A stretch of 64,000 nt of DNA from assembly GCF_019749375.1 (NCBI RefSeq), contig NZ_JACWFE010000022.1:62001-126000 (forward strand), in the 5' to 3' direction. The notes beneath the pieces were generated by a model. That model was not told the DNA's origin. It worked only from the letters and a program-made list of their open reading frames with translations, and did not search any database. Made by a program: the position numbers and the translations under genes. Position 1 is the stretch's first letter, and every line of letters starts with the position of its first letter. Shown in pieces: positions 9,389 through 18,908 of the stretch. This stretch comes from Bacillus sp. S/N-304-OC-R1. GTDB lineage: Bacteria; Bacillota; Bacilli; Bacillales; Cytobacillaceae.

Positions 9389-10834
9389 ATGGATCTATTT
9401 TCAACCTTAGATATCGAAAATAGTAAGTATCCATATAAATATCAAACCATCTATCATTTTTTAAAAGGATTGATTCTAGATGGGAAGGTAGAAGTAGGGA
9501 TGAAGCTTCCTTCGAGCAGGGAAATGGCGAAAAGATATAGTGTTAACCGAAATACGATAAAACAGGTTTATGAAATGCTTTTTGCAGATGGATATGTCTC
9601 TTCTATTGAAGGAAGTGGAACATTTGTCGCTTATTCTCCAAAAAAATTGCGTTTAATGGAAAAATCGAATAAGAGTTTCCGCCTTTCAGATTGGGGATTA
9701 CGGATTCCTACCGATGAAAGAAGGCCCTCAAAAAAAGGGGAAATAAATTTTAGTGGCTCAGGTTTTTCGCCAGATATAAGCCTGTTTCCAGTAGAAGAAT
9801 GGAAAAATGCACTTTACCAGGCAACGCGAGACGTCGATTTCTTAATGAAGTCTGAGGATTATCATATACAAGGCTTGCTCACACTGCGAGAGGCGATCGC
9901 TGCTTATCTATATCGTACGCGCGGAATGTCCTCAAACCCAAGGGATATTGTGATTATTAACGGAGTCATGCAAGGGATCGGGATATTATCCCAATTATTA
10001 ATAAATCCAGGCGATCAGGTCATTGTTGAAGATCCTTCCTTTCAATCGATTCAAGCGAATTTTATTGCTGCCGGTGCTTCCTTGATTCACGTACCAATTG
10101 AGCCAAAAGGAATGATGGTAAGTGATTGGAACAGCCGGATGGTTTATGTGACCCCTAGTCATCAATTTCCAACAGGGCATATCATGAAGTTAGAGGAACG
10201 CTTAAAGCTGCTGCAATGGGCCAAAGAAAACAACGCCATTATTATTGAGGATGATTATGATAGTGAGTTTCAAAGAAAAGGCCGGCCTATTGAGCCCTTA
10301 AAAGTATTAGATTACGAAGACCGAGTTGTTTATTTAGGAACCTTTGCGAAAAATATTCTTCCTTCATTAAGAATTGGATATGCGATCCTCCCTTCCGATC
10401 TTGTTCCTGAATTTTTAAAGGCCCGTAATTTATTCGGAGAGTACACAACCTCGATAATCGAGCAAATGGCGGCTGCCAATTTTATTAAAACAGGAAGGCT
10501 TGAACGCCATCTGCGCAAATTGAATCGTTCCTATACTCAAAAATACGAGGTTTTCAAACATTCATTAGCACACTACCAGTTTGATGCGTTTGATTGGATA
10601 GACACCCACGCCGGACTGCACTTATTCGGCAGCTGGAAGCATTCGCAAACTGAATATCAGCAATTTGAAATGGAATGTGCAAACGAGGGAGTAACTTGGG
10701 AACGTGCTGATTACTATTACAATCTGCCTCCCTCTCAATCAAAAGTAATCTTCGGATTCTCTCATCTAAGCGAGGATGACATCCAAATGGGAATTCGAAC
10801 GATGAGCGAAGTTTTTGGGAAAATACGTAAATAG
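9389..10834 (+). CDS. MocR/PdxR-type regulator (GntR helix-turn-helix plus aminotransferase domain)
   Basis: 481 residues, standard MocR length. Residues 15-85 are a GntR winged helix (LPSSREMAKRYSVNRNTIKQVYEML, then GSGTFVA). The rest is a fold-type I aminotransferase domain with the PLP-site IIEDDYDSEF and GTFAKNILPSLRIGY, whose Lys would hold PLP. Such proteins sense PLP or an amino compound and control a neighbouring gene. Here the divergent DJ-1/oxidoreductase pair is the obvious target. No pdxS/pdxT genes are nearby, so it is not clearly PdxR. Confidence 0.88.
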   Translation: MDLFSTLDIENSKYPYKYQTIYHFLKGLILDGKVEVGMKLPSSREMAKRYSVNRNTIKQVYEMLFADGYVSSIEGSGTFVAYSPKKLRLMEKSNKSFRLSDWGLRIPTDERRPSKKGEINFSGSGFSPDISLFPVEEWKNALYQATRDVDFLMKSEDYHIQGLLTLREAIAAYLYRTRGMSSNPRDIVIINGVMQGIGILSQLLINPGDQVIVEDPSFQSIQANFIAAGASLIHVPIEPKGMMVSDWNSRMVYVTPSHQFPTGHIMKLEERLKLLQWAKENNAIIIEDDYDSEFQRKGRPIEPLKVLDYEDRVVYLGTFAKNILPSLRIGYAILPSDLVPEFLKARNLFGEYTTSIIEQMAAANFIKTGRLERHLRKLNRSYTQKYEVFKHSLAHYQFDAFDWIDTHAGLHLFGSWKHSQTEYQQFEMECANEGVTWERADYYYNLPPSQSKVIFGFSHLSEDDIQMGIRTMSEVFGKIRK

Positions 10835-11060
10835 TTGAACTTAAAGTTAGGATTCATTTCATGCTATACTGAGACTAATATTTGTATAAAAATCCGATTA
10901 CTGGCTGAACTATATAAATATAAATTGTGTATAGTTAGCCTTTATTTTTTTCGAGATAACCAATCAAAGCCAACATACTTAATTATGGTTGTGCAACATT
11001 CTTAAAATAAAGTATAGTTAATTAATCTAATAAACAATCCTCTATTAAGGTTGTGATCAT

Positions 11061-11768
11061 ATGCGTATTAATAAATATATAAGCGATTCTGGCGTAGCCT
11101 CTAGACGGGGTGCAGATAAATTAGTTGCCGAAGGAAGAGTAACGATAAACGGCAAACGTGCAACAATCGGCAGCCAAGTAAATCCCGGAGATCATGTTGT
11201 TGTTAACGGCAATCCCATCCGGGTAGCAAGGAATCATGTCTATATTGCTTTAAATAAACCTGTAGGCATTACGAGTACAACAGAAAAAGGCGTAAAGGGC
11301 AATATCGTTGATTTGGTCAACCATCCATTAAGAATATTTAATATTGGCCGCCTTGATAAAGACTCAGAGGGCTTAATACTTCTTACGAACGATGGCGACA
11401 TTGTTAACGAGATTCTTCGTTCAGAAGGTAAGCATGAGAAGGAATATGTTGTTTCTGTAGACAAGCCCATTACTCCTGAATTCGTAAAGAAAATGTCAGA
11501 GGGCGTCAAAATTTTAGGGACAAAAACACTTCCTTGCAAAGTAACACAATTATCTAAATTTGATTTCCAAATCATTTTAACTCAAGGTCTAAATCGTCAA
11601 ATTCGCCGCATGTGCGCTGAATTAGGCTACGAAGTTTACAGACTGCAAAGAATCCGAATCATGAATATTCATCTAGGCAACCTCCCTCCTGGACAATGGA
11701 GAGATTTATCTAAAAAAGAGAAAACTCAATTATTTAGAGAATTAAACTATGAACCGCAGGAATGGTAA
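11061..11768 (+). CDS. rluF: 23S rRNA pseudouridine synthase, RluF type
   Basis: 235 residues. An N-terminal S4 RNA-binding domain ([22 protein letters not shown]) is followed by an RsuA/RluB/E/F catalytic domain with [18 protein letters not shown], which has the catalytic Asp. The [23 protein letters not shown] block is typical of RluF, which modifies the 2604 region of 23S rRNA. Single-gene unit; the upstream 225 bp holds no other gene. Confidence 0.88.
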   Translation: MRINKYISDSGVASRRGADKLVAEGRVTINGKRATIGSQVNPGDHVVVNGNPIRVARNHVYIALNKPVGITSTTEKGVKGNIVDLVNHPLRIFNIGRLDKDSEGLILLTNDGDIVNEILRSEGKHEKEYVVSVDKPITPEFVKKMSEGVKILGTKTLPCKVTQLSKFDFQIILTQGLNRQIRRMCAELGYEVYRLQRIRIMNIHLGNLPPGQWRDLSKKEKTQLFRELNYEPQEW

Positions 11769-11824
11769 AAACTAGGTAACATAAAGATTTAAAAGAATTA
11801 TAATTGAATTCTTTTACGAGAAAA

Positions 11825-11872
11825 AAATAAATTAAGTGCTTCTTTCCAAGAGAGAAGCACTTAATTTATTTT
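11825..11872. terminator. Bidirectional terminator
   Basis: AAATAAATTAAGTGCTTCT with its complement after a 9-nt loop, a 19-bp stem between convergent rluF and the hydrolase gene. It reaches into the hydrolase stop codon. Confidence 0.85.
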
Positions 11873-12890
11873 AAATCAAATACTGGATCAATCTCTGCTC
11901 ATTTTCTCTCGCATCGTCCAAATGAAATGTGTGAGAGGATTTATCCGACCATAGCAGCCTTTTTCCTTTTGGAGCATCGAGTTGTTCGAAATATTGCTTG
12001 ATCAGTTCTGGCATGACATGTTTTTCTTTACTTCCGTGGATAAACATGACGGGCACTTGTAATGACGGGACTCCTGCAAAGAAGTCGAACGTATTAATAT
12101 CGTTCAACATCTCTTCCGTATACGAAAGCTTAAATCCTCGAACAAGAGAATTGTAGATGTCCATTAGAGAATAGTCCTGTGACCGCAGCATAATTTTAAG
12201 ACCTGAAAAAAACGTAGTGGACTTTTTATCTCCTGCGTCATGGAACATTGTTTTGTATTTTAATTGCCATTTTCGGATAACAGCCCATTGCTCAAAGCTT
12301 TCCAAATATGGAGGCTCTCCAACGGCAATTAGCTCCTGTAACGCTTTTTGATTATTCTTCTCCCTTGCTTTTTCCAGCAGCCACTTGTAACTCAGCTTGT
12401 CATTTTCAACCCAGTTCGTAATTTGTGAGAAACCGGTATAAGTATAGTATTTCTCAGGATACAATGATGCGAGCGACAGTCCGATCACACTCCCCCACGA
12501 ATGGGCTGCAAGGTGGACTTTGTCTTGGTTAAACCGATTCCTTAAATAATCCGTAACCTCATTACCATCTTGAATGAATTGCTTCAAGTTCATCGTATTG
12601 TCGGGAATATCCTTAGAGTAGGATTTTCCTGTTCCACGCTGATCCCAGAAAACAACCGTAAAATGTTTAACCAATTCTTTTGTCGTCATGACCAAAGCGT
12701 AATCAGATCCTCGGTTGGATACACCAGGAACAGGCATGCTTGGACCCCCGTGAATAAAGAACAAAATAGGCGATCCGGGCTTCTCTGTCTGTATCAATAG
12801 ACTTTGTTTTATCCCGCCAATATCAATGCTCTCCAAACTGCTTATTCCTTGCTTTGTTATCTCAAAATCCTTGCTGTGAAATAATTTCAT
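11871..12890 (-). CDS. Alpha/beta hydrolase, proline-iminopeptidase-like
   Basis: 339 residues with the S33-type pattern: HGGPSMPVPG oxyanion region, VFWDQRGTGKS (the DQRG of prolyl iminopeptidases), nucleophile AAHSWGSVIGL, and a C-terminal His in SSHTFHL. It is co-transcribed with the TetR gene 14 bp upstream and likely controlled by it. A paralogue with its own membrane anchor lies at 18909. Substrate unknown; aminopeptidase or esterase activity is possible. Confidence 0.82.
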   Translation of the reverse strand: MKLFHSKDFEITKQGISSLESIDIGGIKQSLLIQTEKPGSPILFFIHGGPSMPVPGVSNRGSDYALVMTTKELVKHFTVVFWDQRGTGKSYSKDIPDNTMNLKQFIQDGNEVTDYLRNRFNQDKVHLAAHSWGSVIGLSLASLYPEKYYTYTGFSQITNWVENDKLSYKWLLEKAREKNNQKALQELIAVGEPPYLESFEQWAVIRKWQLKYKTMFHDAGDKKSTTFFSGLKIMLRSQDYSLMDIYNSLVRGFKLSYTEEMLNDINTFDFFAGVPSLQVPVMFIHGSKEKHVMPELIKQYFEQLDAPKGKRLLWSDKSSHTFHLDDARENEQRLIQYLI

Positions 12891-12904
12891 AAGCCACCTC
12901 TAAA

Positions 12905-13519
12905 TTATTTTTTAATCTTATGAAAGAAAAATAAAACGTGATCCTGCAATTGTTTTTCTATGCTTGAAGTGTCCCGTCCATCGAATTGCATGATTTGATA
13001 CTGCGTAATGAGCGAAAAAACGGGATATTGATATTCAACAGCAAGTAGCCTAGCAGGATGATTATGGATATAGCCCAACTCTATAAATTTTGTAAACACA
13101 ATTTCTAGAAATTTAATGTTTTGCTCATAGAGATCATCCAAGATAATCGTGCGTGCTCTAGGATGACTAAACTGCAAGGTGCTGATAATACGCGAGATTT
13201 TGGAAACTTTGGGACTGTCACATATATATGATTTGAACTTTTGCAAGCCTTGCTGTAAAAAAATCTCCGGAGGCGTTATAGCAAGAAGGTGATCCAGCAC
13301 TTCAATCGGAGGGCATACCTTTTGAATTTCTTCTTGATAGATGTCAAAAATACAGTTCAATAGTTCTTCTTTACTCCTAAAATGATAGTATAAAGAGCTT
13401 TCTTTTATTCCTACTGCTTGTGTAATGTCCCGAATCGAAGCAGAGCTATAACTTGAATGAGAAAATAAATCAATTGCCGTATCCAATATTTTTTCTTTTG
13501 TTGAATTTGATTTTTTCAT
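12905..13519 (-). CDS. TetR/AcrR-family repressor
   Basis: 204 residues with an N-terminal TetR helix-turn-helix (ILDTAIDLFSHSSYSSASIRDITQAVGIKESSLYYHFRSKEELL) and a variable ligand domain. It is first gene of a two-gene operon with the alpha/beta hydrolase. An inverted repeat 25 bp before its start is a likely operator, so it probably represses its own operon. The ligand is unknown. Confidence 0.9.
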   Translation of the reverse strand: MKKSNSTKEKILDTAIDLFSHSSYSSASIRDITQAVGIKESSLYYHFRSKEELLNCIFDIYQEEIQKVCPPIEVLDHLLAITPPEIFLQQGLQKFKSYICDSPKVSKISRIISTLQFSHPRARTIILDDLYEQNIKFLEIVFTKFIELGYIHNHPARLLAVEYQYPVFSLITQYQIMQFDGRDTSSIEKQLQDHVLFFFHKIKK

Positions 13520-13543
13520 CGTTCCATCTCCTTGAGTAAGATT

Positions 13544-13557
13544 CTAACGAACGTTAG
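13544..13557. promoter_or_regulatory. TetR operator candidate
   Basis: CTAACG-aa-CGTTAG, a 6-bp inverted repeat just upstream of the TetR gene. Such ACCTAACGTTCGTTAG-like sites are common TetR-family operators. Confidence 0.65.
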
Positions 13558-13702
13558 GTAAAATGTCAATAGTTGTAATACCAAAAGTGAAACCGGATAT
13601 CCGTTAACCTTTTGCTTCAAATGATTCACCATCAGTATCATAAAATACAATAATGGGAATTATGGTAAAAAACGAATATAATTCTGAAAGGAGAACTACT
13701 CT

Positions 13703-14680
13703 ATGATGTATGATGTAGTGATTATCGGTGGAGGACCTTGCGGTTTATCCGCTGGCCTTGCTCTGAAAGAAAAAGGCATTAGTTATGTCATTATTGAAAA
13801 AGAAGCAATCGTTAATTCCATAGTTAACTGTCCAACCGATATACGCTTCTATAGTACTTCTGATCGATTAGAGATTGGCGATATTCCATTCTTGTCCCAA
13901 GAAGTACGGCCAACACGAACAGAACTGCTTAAGTATTACCGGCTTGTAACAGAACGGCAAGATATTAATATTAATTGTTTTCAAAAGGTAGAAAGTATCA
14001 CAAAGGATAATAACTCCTTTACAATAAATGCCACTGATCGTAAGGGGACCATTATTTCCTATCAAGCCAAGAAGATTATTATTGCTACAGGAATTTACGA
14101 CCATCCGAAAAAAATGGGGGTTGAAGGAGAAGGATTACCTAAAGTAATGCATTACTACAAAGAAGGACATTACTATTACGGCCAGCAGGTAACCGTAGTT
14201 GGAGGAAAGAATTCTGCCATCGAGGCAGCAATTGATCTGTATCGTAATGGGGCACAAGTCACGCTTGTCCATCGCGGAGAGTCTGTTTATCAAGGAATTA
14301 AGCCATCTTTACTATTAGATATTCGGAATTTCATTGAAAAAGAAAAAATTAAATTTTATCCTAATTCAAGCGTTGCGAAAATCGATGAGTTAACTATTAG
14401 TCTACATACTCCAGAAGGAAATATTACTATACCAAATGACTATGTATTCTCACTGATTGGGTACCAGCCAGATTTAAATATGCTTCAAAGCCTTGGAATC
14501 CAAATGGATCCTTCCTCCTTCGTTCCAGCTTTTAATTCAGATACGTATGAAACGAACGTTCCAAATGTCTATTTAGCTGGTGTTGTAACGGGAGGGGTTA
14601 CCAATCGTGTATTTATTGAAGATGGCCGTTTTCACGGGTTAAAAATTGCTGAAGACATTGAAAGGCGCTTGAATGCGTAA
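13703..14680 (+). CDS. YpdA-type NAD(P)H flavin reductase, putative bacillithiol-disulfide reductase
   Basis: 325 residues, FAD/NAD(P)-binding. GGGPCGLSAGLALKEKG at the N-terminus binds FAD and VVGGKNSAIEAAIDLYR near residue 170 binds NADPH. There is no CxxC redox pair, matching YpdA rather than thioredoxin reductase. YpdA reduces oxidised bacillithiol in Firmicutes. GAAAGGAGAA precedes the ATG. Monocistronic, followed by a terminator. Confidence 0.85.
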   Translation: MMYDVVIIGGGPCGLSAGLALKEKGISYVIIEKEAIVNSIVNCPTDIRFYSTSDRLEIGDIPFLSQEVRPTRTELLKYYRLVTERQDININCFQKVESITKDNNSFTINATDRKGTIISYQAKKIIIATGIYDHPKKMGVEGEGLPKVMHYYKEGHYYYGQQVTVVGGKNSAIEAAIDLYRNGAQVTLVHRGESVYQGIKPSLLLDIRNFIEKEKIKFYPNSSVAKIDELTISLHTPEGNITIPNDYVFSLIGYQPDLNMLQSLGIQMDPSSFVPAFNSDTYETNVPNVYLAGVVTGGVTNRVFIEDGRFHGLKIAEDIERRLNA

Positions 14681-14692
14681 TAGAGTTTTCTT

Positions 14693-14730
14693 TGAGAATA
14701 GACGCACGTTAGATACGTCTATTCTCATTT
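14693..14730 (+). terminator. Terminator after ypdA-like gene
   Basis: TGAGAATAGACG and its complement CGTCTATTCTCA around an 11-nt loop, followed by TTTT. Confidence 0.8.
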
Positions 14731-14846
14731 TCAAATTCAATGTGTTAAGAACATAATCCTGTGTTACAAAGGGCGGAGAGAACAAAGCATAAAGTTCTAA
14801 TCTACATAAGCTAAGATTATCCGATTGTTACATTTTATTGTGCCCC

Positions 14847-15488
14847 CTAACGATCCAGAGGGGAATATCCGAGTCTATGAAAAGCTAATGCCATTTGATA
14901 ATATCCCCTATTATTAGGATGAACTCCTCCCCTTGCTAGAAACTCTTTTTCATTCCCTTTAAAGACACTATAGATATCAGCTACTTCAGTATATTTATCC
15001 TGACCAAAACGGCTAATCATCGAATTAAACGCTTCAATCCCCTTCTCTGCTATAGAAATTTCAGGAAAGGGATTATATAAATTCATTATTCTTATAATAT
15101 ATTGGTCTTGTTTATCTATTTGGTGGATTCTTTCTAATATTTTGGCGTAATGAATTCGTGATTGTTCAAGAGTCTGAGAAAAAGTGTCTTCATTTTTATT
15201 TTTTAGAAATCCAAATGCTGCATTTATTAAATCATCCCCTCCAGCTGTTATCGTGATAATATTTGCAAATTTTAAAGCTTCTGTAACAGGCGGAGAACTA
15301 ATCATTGTTAGTACATCCCCAGTTGTTGCTCCCGACTTTGCAAATTTGCAATATGGAATGGACGTATTTAAAGTTTCTTGACTTAGACAACTGTAATATT
15401 CAACAAAACCGGGGTCAAAAAGCGGGACACCTACACCAACTGTAAGGGAGTCACCCAACGCTAGATAACGTAAATGATTGTAACCCAT
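14847..15488 (-). CDS. SGNH/GDSL-type lipase or esterase
   Basis: 213 residues. Block I ALGDSLTVG (catalytic Ser), block III TITAGGDDLIN (an oxyanion GxxD in place of GxND) and block V GGVHPNNRGY (Asp-x-x-His position read as G-V-H) mark the SGNH fold. No signal peptide is visible, so it is probably cytoplasmic. It may deacylate small esters or lipids. A GGTGACC lies just upstream of the ATG. Single gene. Confidence 0.8.
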   Translation of the reverse strand: MGYNHLRYLALGDSLTVGVGVPLFDPGFVEYYSCLSQETLNTSIPYCKFAKSGATTGDVLTMISSPPVTEALKFANIITITAGGDDLINAAFGFLKNKNEDTFSQTLEQSRIHYAKILERIHQIDKQDQYIIRIMNLYNPFPEISIAEKGIEAFNSMISRFGQDKYTEVADIYSVFKGNEKEFLARGGVHPNNRGYYQMALAFHRLGYSPLDR

Positions 15489-15717
15489 AGGTCACCTCAA
15501 TTTCATAAATAAATATATTGTTATCGTATTCACGTCATCCTACAAGTGAAATAAAAATGATTAAGATATATTTAATTTCGAACGTATCAGCCACTATTTC
15601 TTTTAAATAGATGTTGATTAATCAGCTATTTGTTATATCCGCCGTTCCTCTAGAAATGTACAAACATAAATTAATCAATATGATCCAAATAAGCAGATGT
15701 GAAAGCGGTGATAACAC

Positions 15718-16476
15718 TTGTATCAAAAAGTGGGAAAACTAGAACAGTACAGACTATTAAACACTAGCCAACTAACCACCCGATGCCTTCCAACTACTGC
15801 TGAATATTCACTGAAAAATTTGGAGCTATTCTTATCAAAATTTGACGTCATCTACATTAAACACGATACTTCCGGCCAAGGCAGAGGGGTTTTCAAGGTC
15901 ACTAAGGGGCAAAATAAATTTCATACACTAAAAGGTTTTTCGATGCAGGGAAAGGCGGTTAACCAAAAGCTCACAATTGAACAGATTCATAAGTTAATAC
16001 AACCATTTGAAAGGTTGGGAAAATTTAATCCTTATATCATTCAGGAAGGGATCCAAAGTGTTCTAAAAAGTGGGCAGCCTTTCAGTGTTCGTGTTCATGT
16101 TCAATTTGTCAATGGCCAGTGGAGGGTTGCCGGCATGTATGCAATGATTAGTACTGAACAGCTAAAAGAAAATGGTATAGCGAATAACTATCGAGGTTCG
16201 AAGGTTTTCACTACTCAAGAACTGATGCAGCACTATCTTAAGTTAAAACCGACAAAAGAAAGAGAGCTATTAGCAAAAATAAGGGGAATTTCCATTCGCG
16301 CTTCTGAGGCAATGGCAAAAACATACCCTTCCAGAGAGTATGGAATAGATGTTGGGCTGAATGAATATCTAAACCCTATGATCTTCGAGGTGAATACTAC
16401 GCCAAGTATTCGAGGATTTTATCATATAGATCCAGAACTTTGGCGCGATATTGTAAAAGTTCGAAAAAGCCTCTGA
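15718..16476 (+). CDS. YheC/YheD-family spore-coat-associated ATP-grasp protein
   Basis: 252 residues from a TTG start (AGCGGTGATAACAC upstream). The sequence shows the ATP-grasp core of YheC/YheD proteins: YIKHDTSGQGRGVFKVTKG, YIIQEGIQSVLKSGQPFSVRVHVQFVNGQWRVAGMYA, and the metal-binding end EYGIDVGLNEYLNPMIFEVNTTPSIRGFY. In Bacillus these are found with the endospore coat; the ligated substrate is not known. It is shorter than YheC and YheD (about 360-450 aa), lacking their N-terminal part. It supports a spore-forming host. Confidence 0.83.
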   Translation: MYQKVGKLEQYRLLNTSQLTTRCLPTTAEYSLKNLELFLSKFDVIYIKHDTSGQGRGVFKVTKGQNKFHTLKGFSMQGKAVNQKLTIEQIHKLIQPFERLGKFNPYIIQEGIQSVLKSGQPFSVRVHVQFVNGQWRVAGMYAMISTEQLKENGIANNYRGSKVFTTQELMQHYLKLKPTKERELLAKIRGISIRASEAMAKTYPSREYGIDVGLNEYLNPMIFEVNTTPSIRGFYHIDPELWRDIVKVRKSL

Positions 16477-16551
16477 TTCTGTCATTTGTTTATACCCCAC
16501 CTTTCCCTTGTACTGCAGATTAAGAGTAAATCTCTACCAGGATCTACAAAA

Positions 16552-16604
16552 AGAGGATGTCCCAAAAGAATGACTTTTAGGGTCAGCCCCTTTTTAAGTT
16601 CCCA
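16552..16604. terminator. Imperfect hairpin, possible terminator or IS-end remnant
   Basis: GTCCCAAAAG...CTTTTAGGGTC is followed by CAGCCCCTTTTT. It can end transcription of the YheC/D gene, but the words also resemble ends of Bacillus IS1182-type elements. No transposase is present. Confidence 0.4.
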
Positions 16605-16610
16605 ATAAAA

Positions 16611-17390
16611 TCAATCATTTTTCATAAAGTTCTGCTTCTCCAAGTAATTCAGTACTGTTTGTGAAAACTCGATGTGGGATTCTTGCGTATATTTAGCAAT
16701 CGAATAGACCTGAGCTAGATTCTGTAATCCCAATCGTTCTGTCATTTCCTTTAGTCTAGGAATGTCCATATAGCGTTTCCAACCCTTTTCATTTCTTTCT
16801 TTGTAGATTTCTAGAATTTCCTCATCTGAATAATCACGATACTGATCATAGTGAACAACTCCATGCCTTGGCAATCGATCACGCGGAGCAGGGTTTTCTG
16901 CGGGATATCCTAATGAATAACCCACAACTGGTACAACATTTGGCGGTAAGTTTAGTAGTTCACCAATCTGATCACAATTGGCAAGCGTTGAGCCCATATA
17001 ACAAATACCTAGCCCAGCATTCTCTGCTGCTAAAGCACAGTTCTGTGCCACCAAAGTAGCATCAATAGCCCCTATCATAAAGCTCATAAAGTTATCAAAA
17101 TGTACAGGTGCATCATTGAGCGAAAGCCATTTTCTCATTCTATTAAAGTCAGCACAAAAAGTTAATAGTACTGGTGCATCAACAACCATAGATTGTTCCA
17201 TATGAGGGGCGTAAAGCTTCTGCTTAAGCTCTTTGTCTTTTGTGACGATAATCGAATACGTTTGCATATTCCCACTTGATGAAGCGCGGATGCCTGCATC
17301 TAATATTTGCCCTAAAAGCTCTTGACTTACTTCCCTATCTTCATATTCCCGAATGGATCTGTGTCCAAATATAACATCATTTAATTCCAA
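16611..17390 (-). CDS. NfsA/NfrA-type FMN nitroreductase
   Basis: 259 residues of the flavin nitroreductase fold. HRSIREYEDREV (FMN phosphate site), ASSSGNMQTYSIIV, then AENAGLGICYMGS and VVGYSLGYPAENPAPRDRLP are the NfsA/FRP-like blocks; the C-terminal ~60 residues form the extension used for NADPH. Likely a soluble NADPH-dependent nitro- or quinone reductase. Single gene, no visible regulator. Confidence 0.88.
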   Translation of the reverse strand: MELNDVIFGHRSIREYEDREVSQELLGQILDAGIRASSSGNMQTYSIIVTKDKELKQKLYAPHMEQSMVVDAPVLLTFCADFNRMRKWLSLNDAPVHFDNFMSFMIGAIDATLVAQNCALAAENAGLGICYMGSTLANCDQIGELLNLPPNVVPVVGYSLGYPAENPAPRDRLPRHGVVHYDQYRDYSDEEILEIYKERNEKGWKRYMDIPRLKEMTERLGLQNLAQVYSIAKYTQESHIEFSQTVLNYLEKQNFMKND

Positions 17391-17521
17391 AGCAATCTCT
17401 CCTTATTAATCACGCATGTAAGAGCTTGTACAATTTTTTGCATAAAAAGTTCAATTCTATTCATTTGGTTTATACCGTCTCCTACTTCTGATATAGAAAT
17501 ATAAATAGACTCTAACTACTA

Positions 17522-17707
17522 TTATAACATGGATTCTAAATTATCTGACAATACCTTAAAAGGAGTGTATTGGGAGGTGTCTGTAGGTTGAAGGCTAACG
17601 GGGCTGACTCGCAGTACAATAACAGTTTCAAATGAGGTTCCTGCCCCCTGATTGGTTAACGCTTGAATATTAGGGAGCAGGCAAAAATCAAAAATGTTCT
17701 TTAGCAT
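17522..17707 (-). CDS. Small ORF, unrecognised
   Basis: 61 codons starting 3 bp after the stop codon of the upstream MDR oxidoreductase. No ribosome site of its own is convincing and no family is recognised. The composition is not obviously random, so it could be a gene remnant or a short coupled ORF. Confidence 0.25.
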   Translation of the reverse strand: MLKNIFDFCLLPNIQALTNQGAGTSFETVIVLRVSPVSLQPTDTSQYTPFKVLSDNLESML

Positions 17708-17710
17708 TTT

Positions 17711-18682
17711 TCATATCTTAAAGACAGCCTTGCCCACCACTTTACGTGAATTGATTCTTTCGAAGGCATCTTCAAATTCTTCAAGTAAGAATGTTGAATC
17801 GATTGTTGGCCGAATATCAGCTTGCTTAGCCAACTTGAAAAGCTGAGCTAACGATTCACTTATGGCTTCATTAGAGTATTCCCAAAGATTAAATCCTGTC
17901 AACGTTGCCTGTTTGATGACAAGGTTAATAAGATTAATGTTTGCTTCATTTCCTGCAGAAAAGCTAATGGATACAACCCGGCCATAGGGTGCAACTGAAA
18001 GAAGCAATTGATTTGTCATTTCCCCGCCAATTGTATCAAGGATAAGATCGGCTCCATGGTCTCCAGTTATTCGGGCAATACCATCCTTAAGGTTCTCCTT
18101 CGATAAATCCACAACATGATTTTCGGTTGCATCTTTTATTTTTTCTGCTTTTTCTGTTGAAGAAACAATCGCAATTGGTTTTGCCCCTAGCGCTTTGGAA
18201 ATTTGTATCGCAGCATAACCAACAGATCCAGCCGCCCCAGGGACTGCAATCCATTCTCCTCCCATTATCTTGCCCGCTCTTGTTAGAGCTAAGTATGCTG
18301 TCACATAAGAACTTGGGAAAGAAGCTCCTTCCTCAAAGCTAAAGTCATCTGGAAGCCTGAACAAATACGACTCTGGAACGACAATATATTCTTGGTATGT
18401 GCCATCTTTTCCCCTGCCTAAATTGTCACCAAATATCATGACACGACTTCCTTTTGGGAAAGTCGTTCCCGATTCAACAATACCGGCGCCTTCATTGCCT
18501 AGAACAAGTGGTAGCTCTTTCATGAATGGAGAACCCTCTGTCGCCATTTTAAGTGCAAAAGGATATAGCGGAGCAGCATGAATTCGTACGAGTGCTTCAC
18601 CCTGTTTAGGAACAGGGATATCTATATTTTCAACAGTGATGGTTGGATTATCACCATATTCTTTTAAGACTAATGCTTTCAT
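17711..18682 (-). CDS. MDR-superfamily NADPH:quinone oxidoreductase
   Basis: 323 residues. N-terminal GroES-like domain (ALVRIHAAPLYPFALKMA, LVLGNEGAGIVESG), then a Rossmann domain with AVPGAAGSVGYAAIQISKALGA (nucleotide loop AxxGxxG) and DLILDTIGG. It lacks the structural-zinc cysteines, so it is a zinc-independent quinone or enone reductase. A decayed copy of a related C-terminus lies at 20103. Single gene. Confidence 0.85.
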   Translation of the reverse strand: MKALVLKEYGDNPTITVENIDIPVPKQGEALVRIHAAPLYPFALKMATEGSPFMKELPLVLGNEGAGIVESGTTFPKGSRVMIFGDNLGRGKDGTYQEYIVVPESYLFRLPDDFSFEEGASFPSSYVTAYLALTRAGKIMGGEWIAVPGAAGSVGYAAIQISKALGAKPIAIVSSTEKAEKIKDATENHVVDLSKENLKDGIARITGDHGADLILDTIGGEMTNQLLLSVAPYGRVVSISFSAGNEANINLINLVIKQATLTGFNLWEYSNEAISESLAQLFKLAKQADIRPTIDSTFLLEEFEDAFERINSRKVVGKAVFKI

Positions 18683-18908
18683 CTAATGGACCCCTTAGTG
18701 GAAAAATTTTTTAATCAAACGAAAATTTCTTAGCATTTGTTATTTATCATATCCATGAATTAATTACTCCCATACACTGGGGTCAATTACGAACTATTTA
18801 CATTGTCTCCATCTAGCACTTTAAATAAGTTTCTAATGAAAAATTGTATAAATTTTGAAAGTAAACTAGAATATTAATGTTCAGAAACTTACATAAAAGG
18901 GGAAAGTT

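Noticed and set aside
13615..13665. A further att-like site (CAGTATCATAAAATAC)
   Set aside because: Shares only TATCATAA and lacks the GAACCG part; such a short match is expected by chance in AT-rich DNA.
16552..16604. Complete insertion sequence
   Set aside because: Only end-like words remain, with no transposase and no paired end; more likely a terminator.
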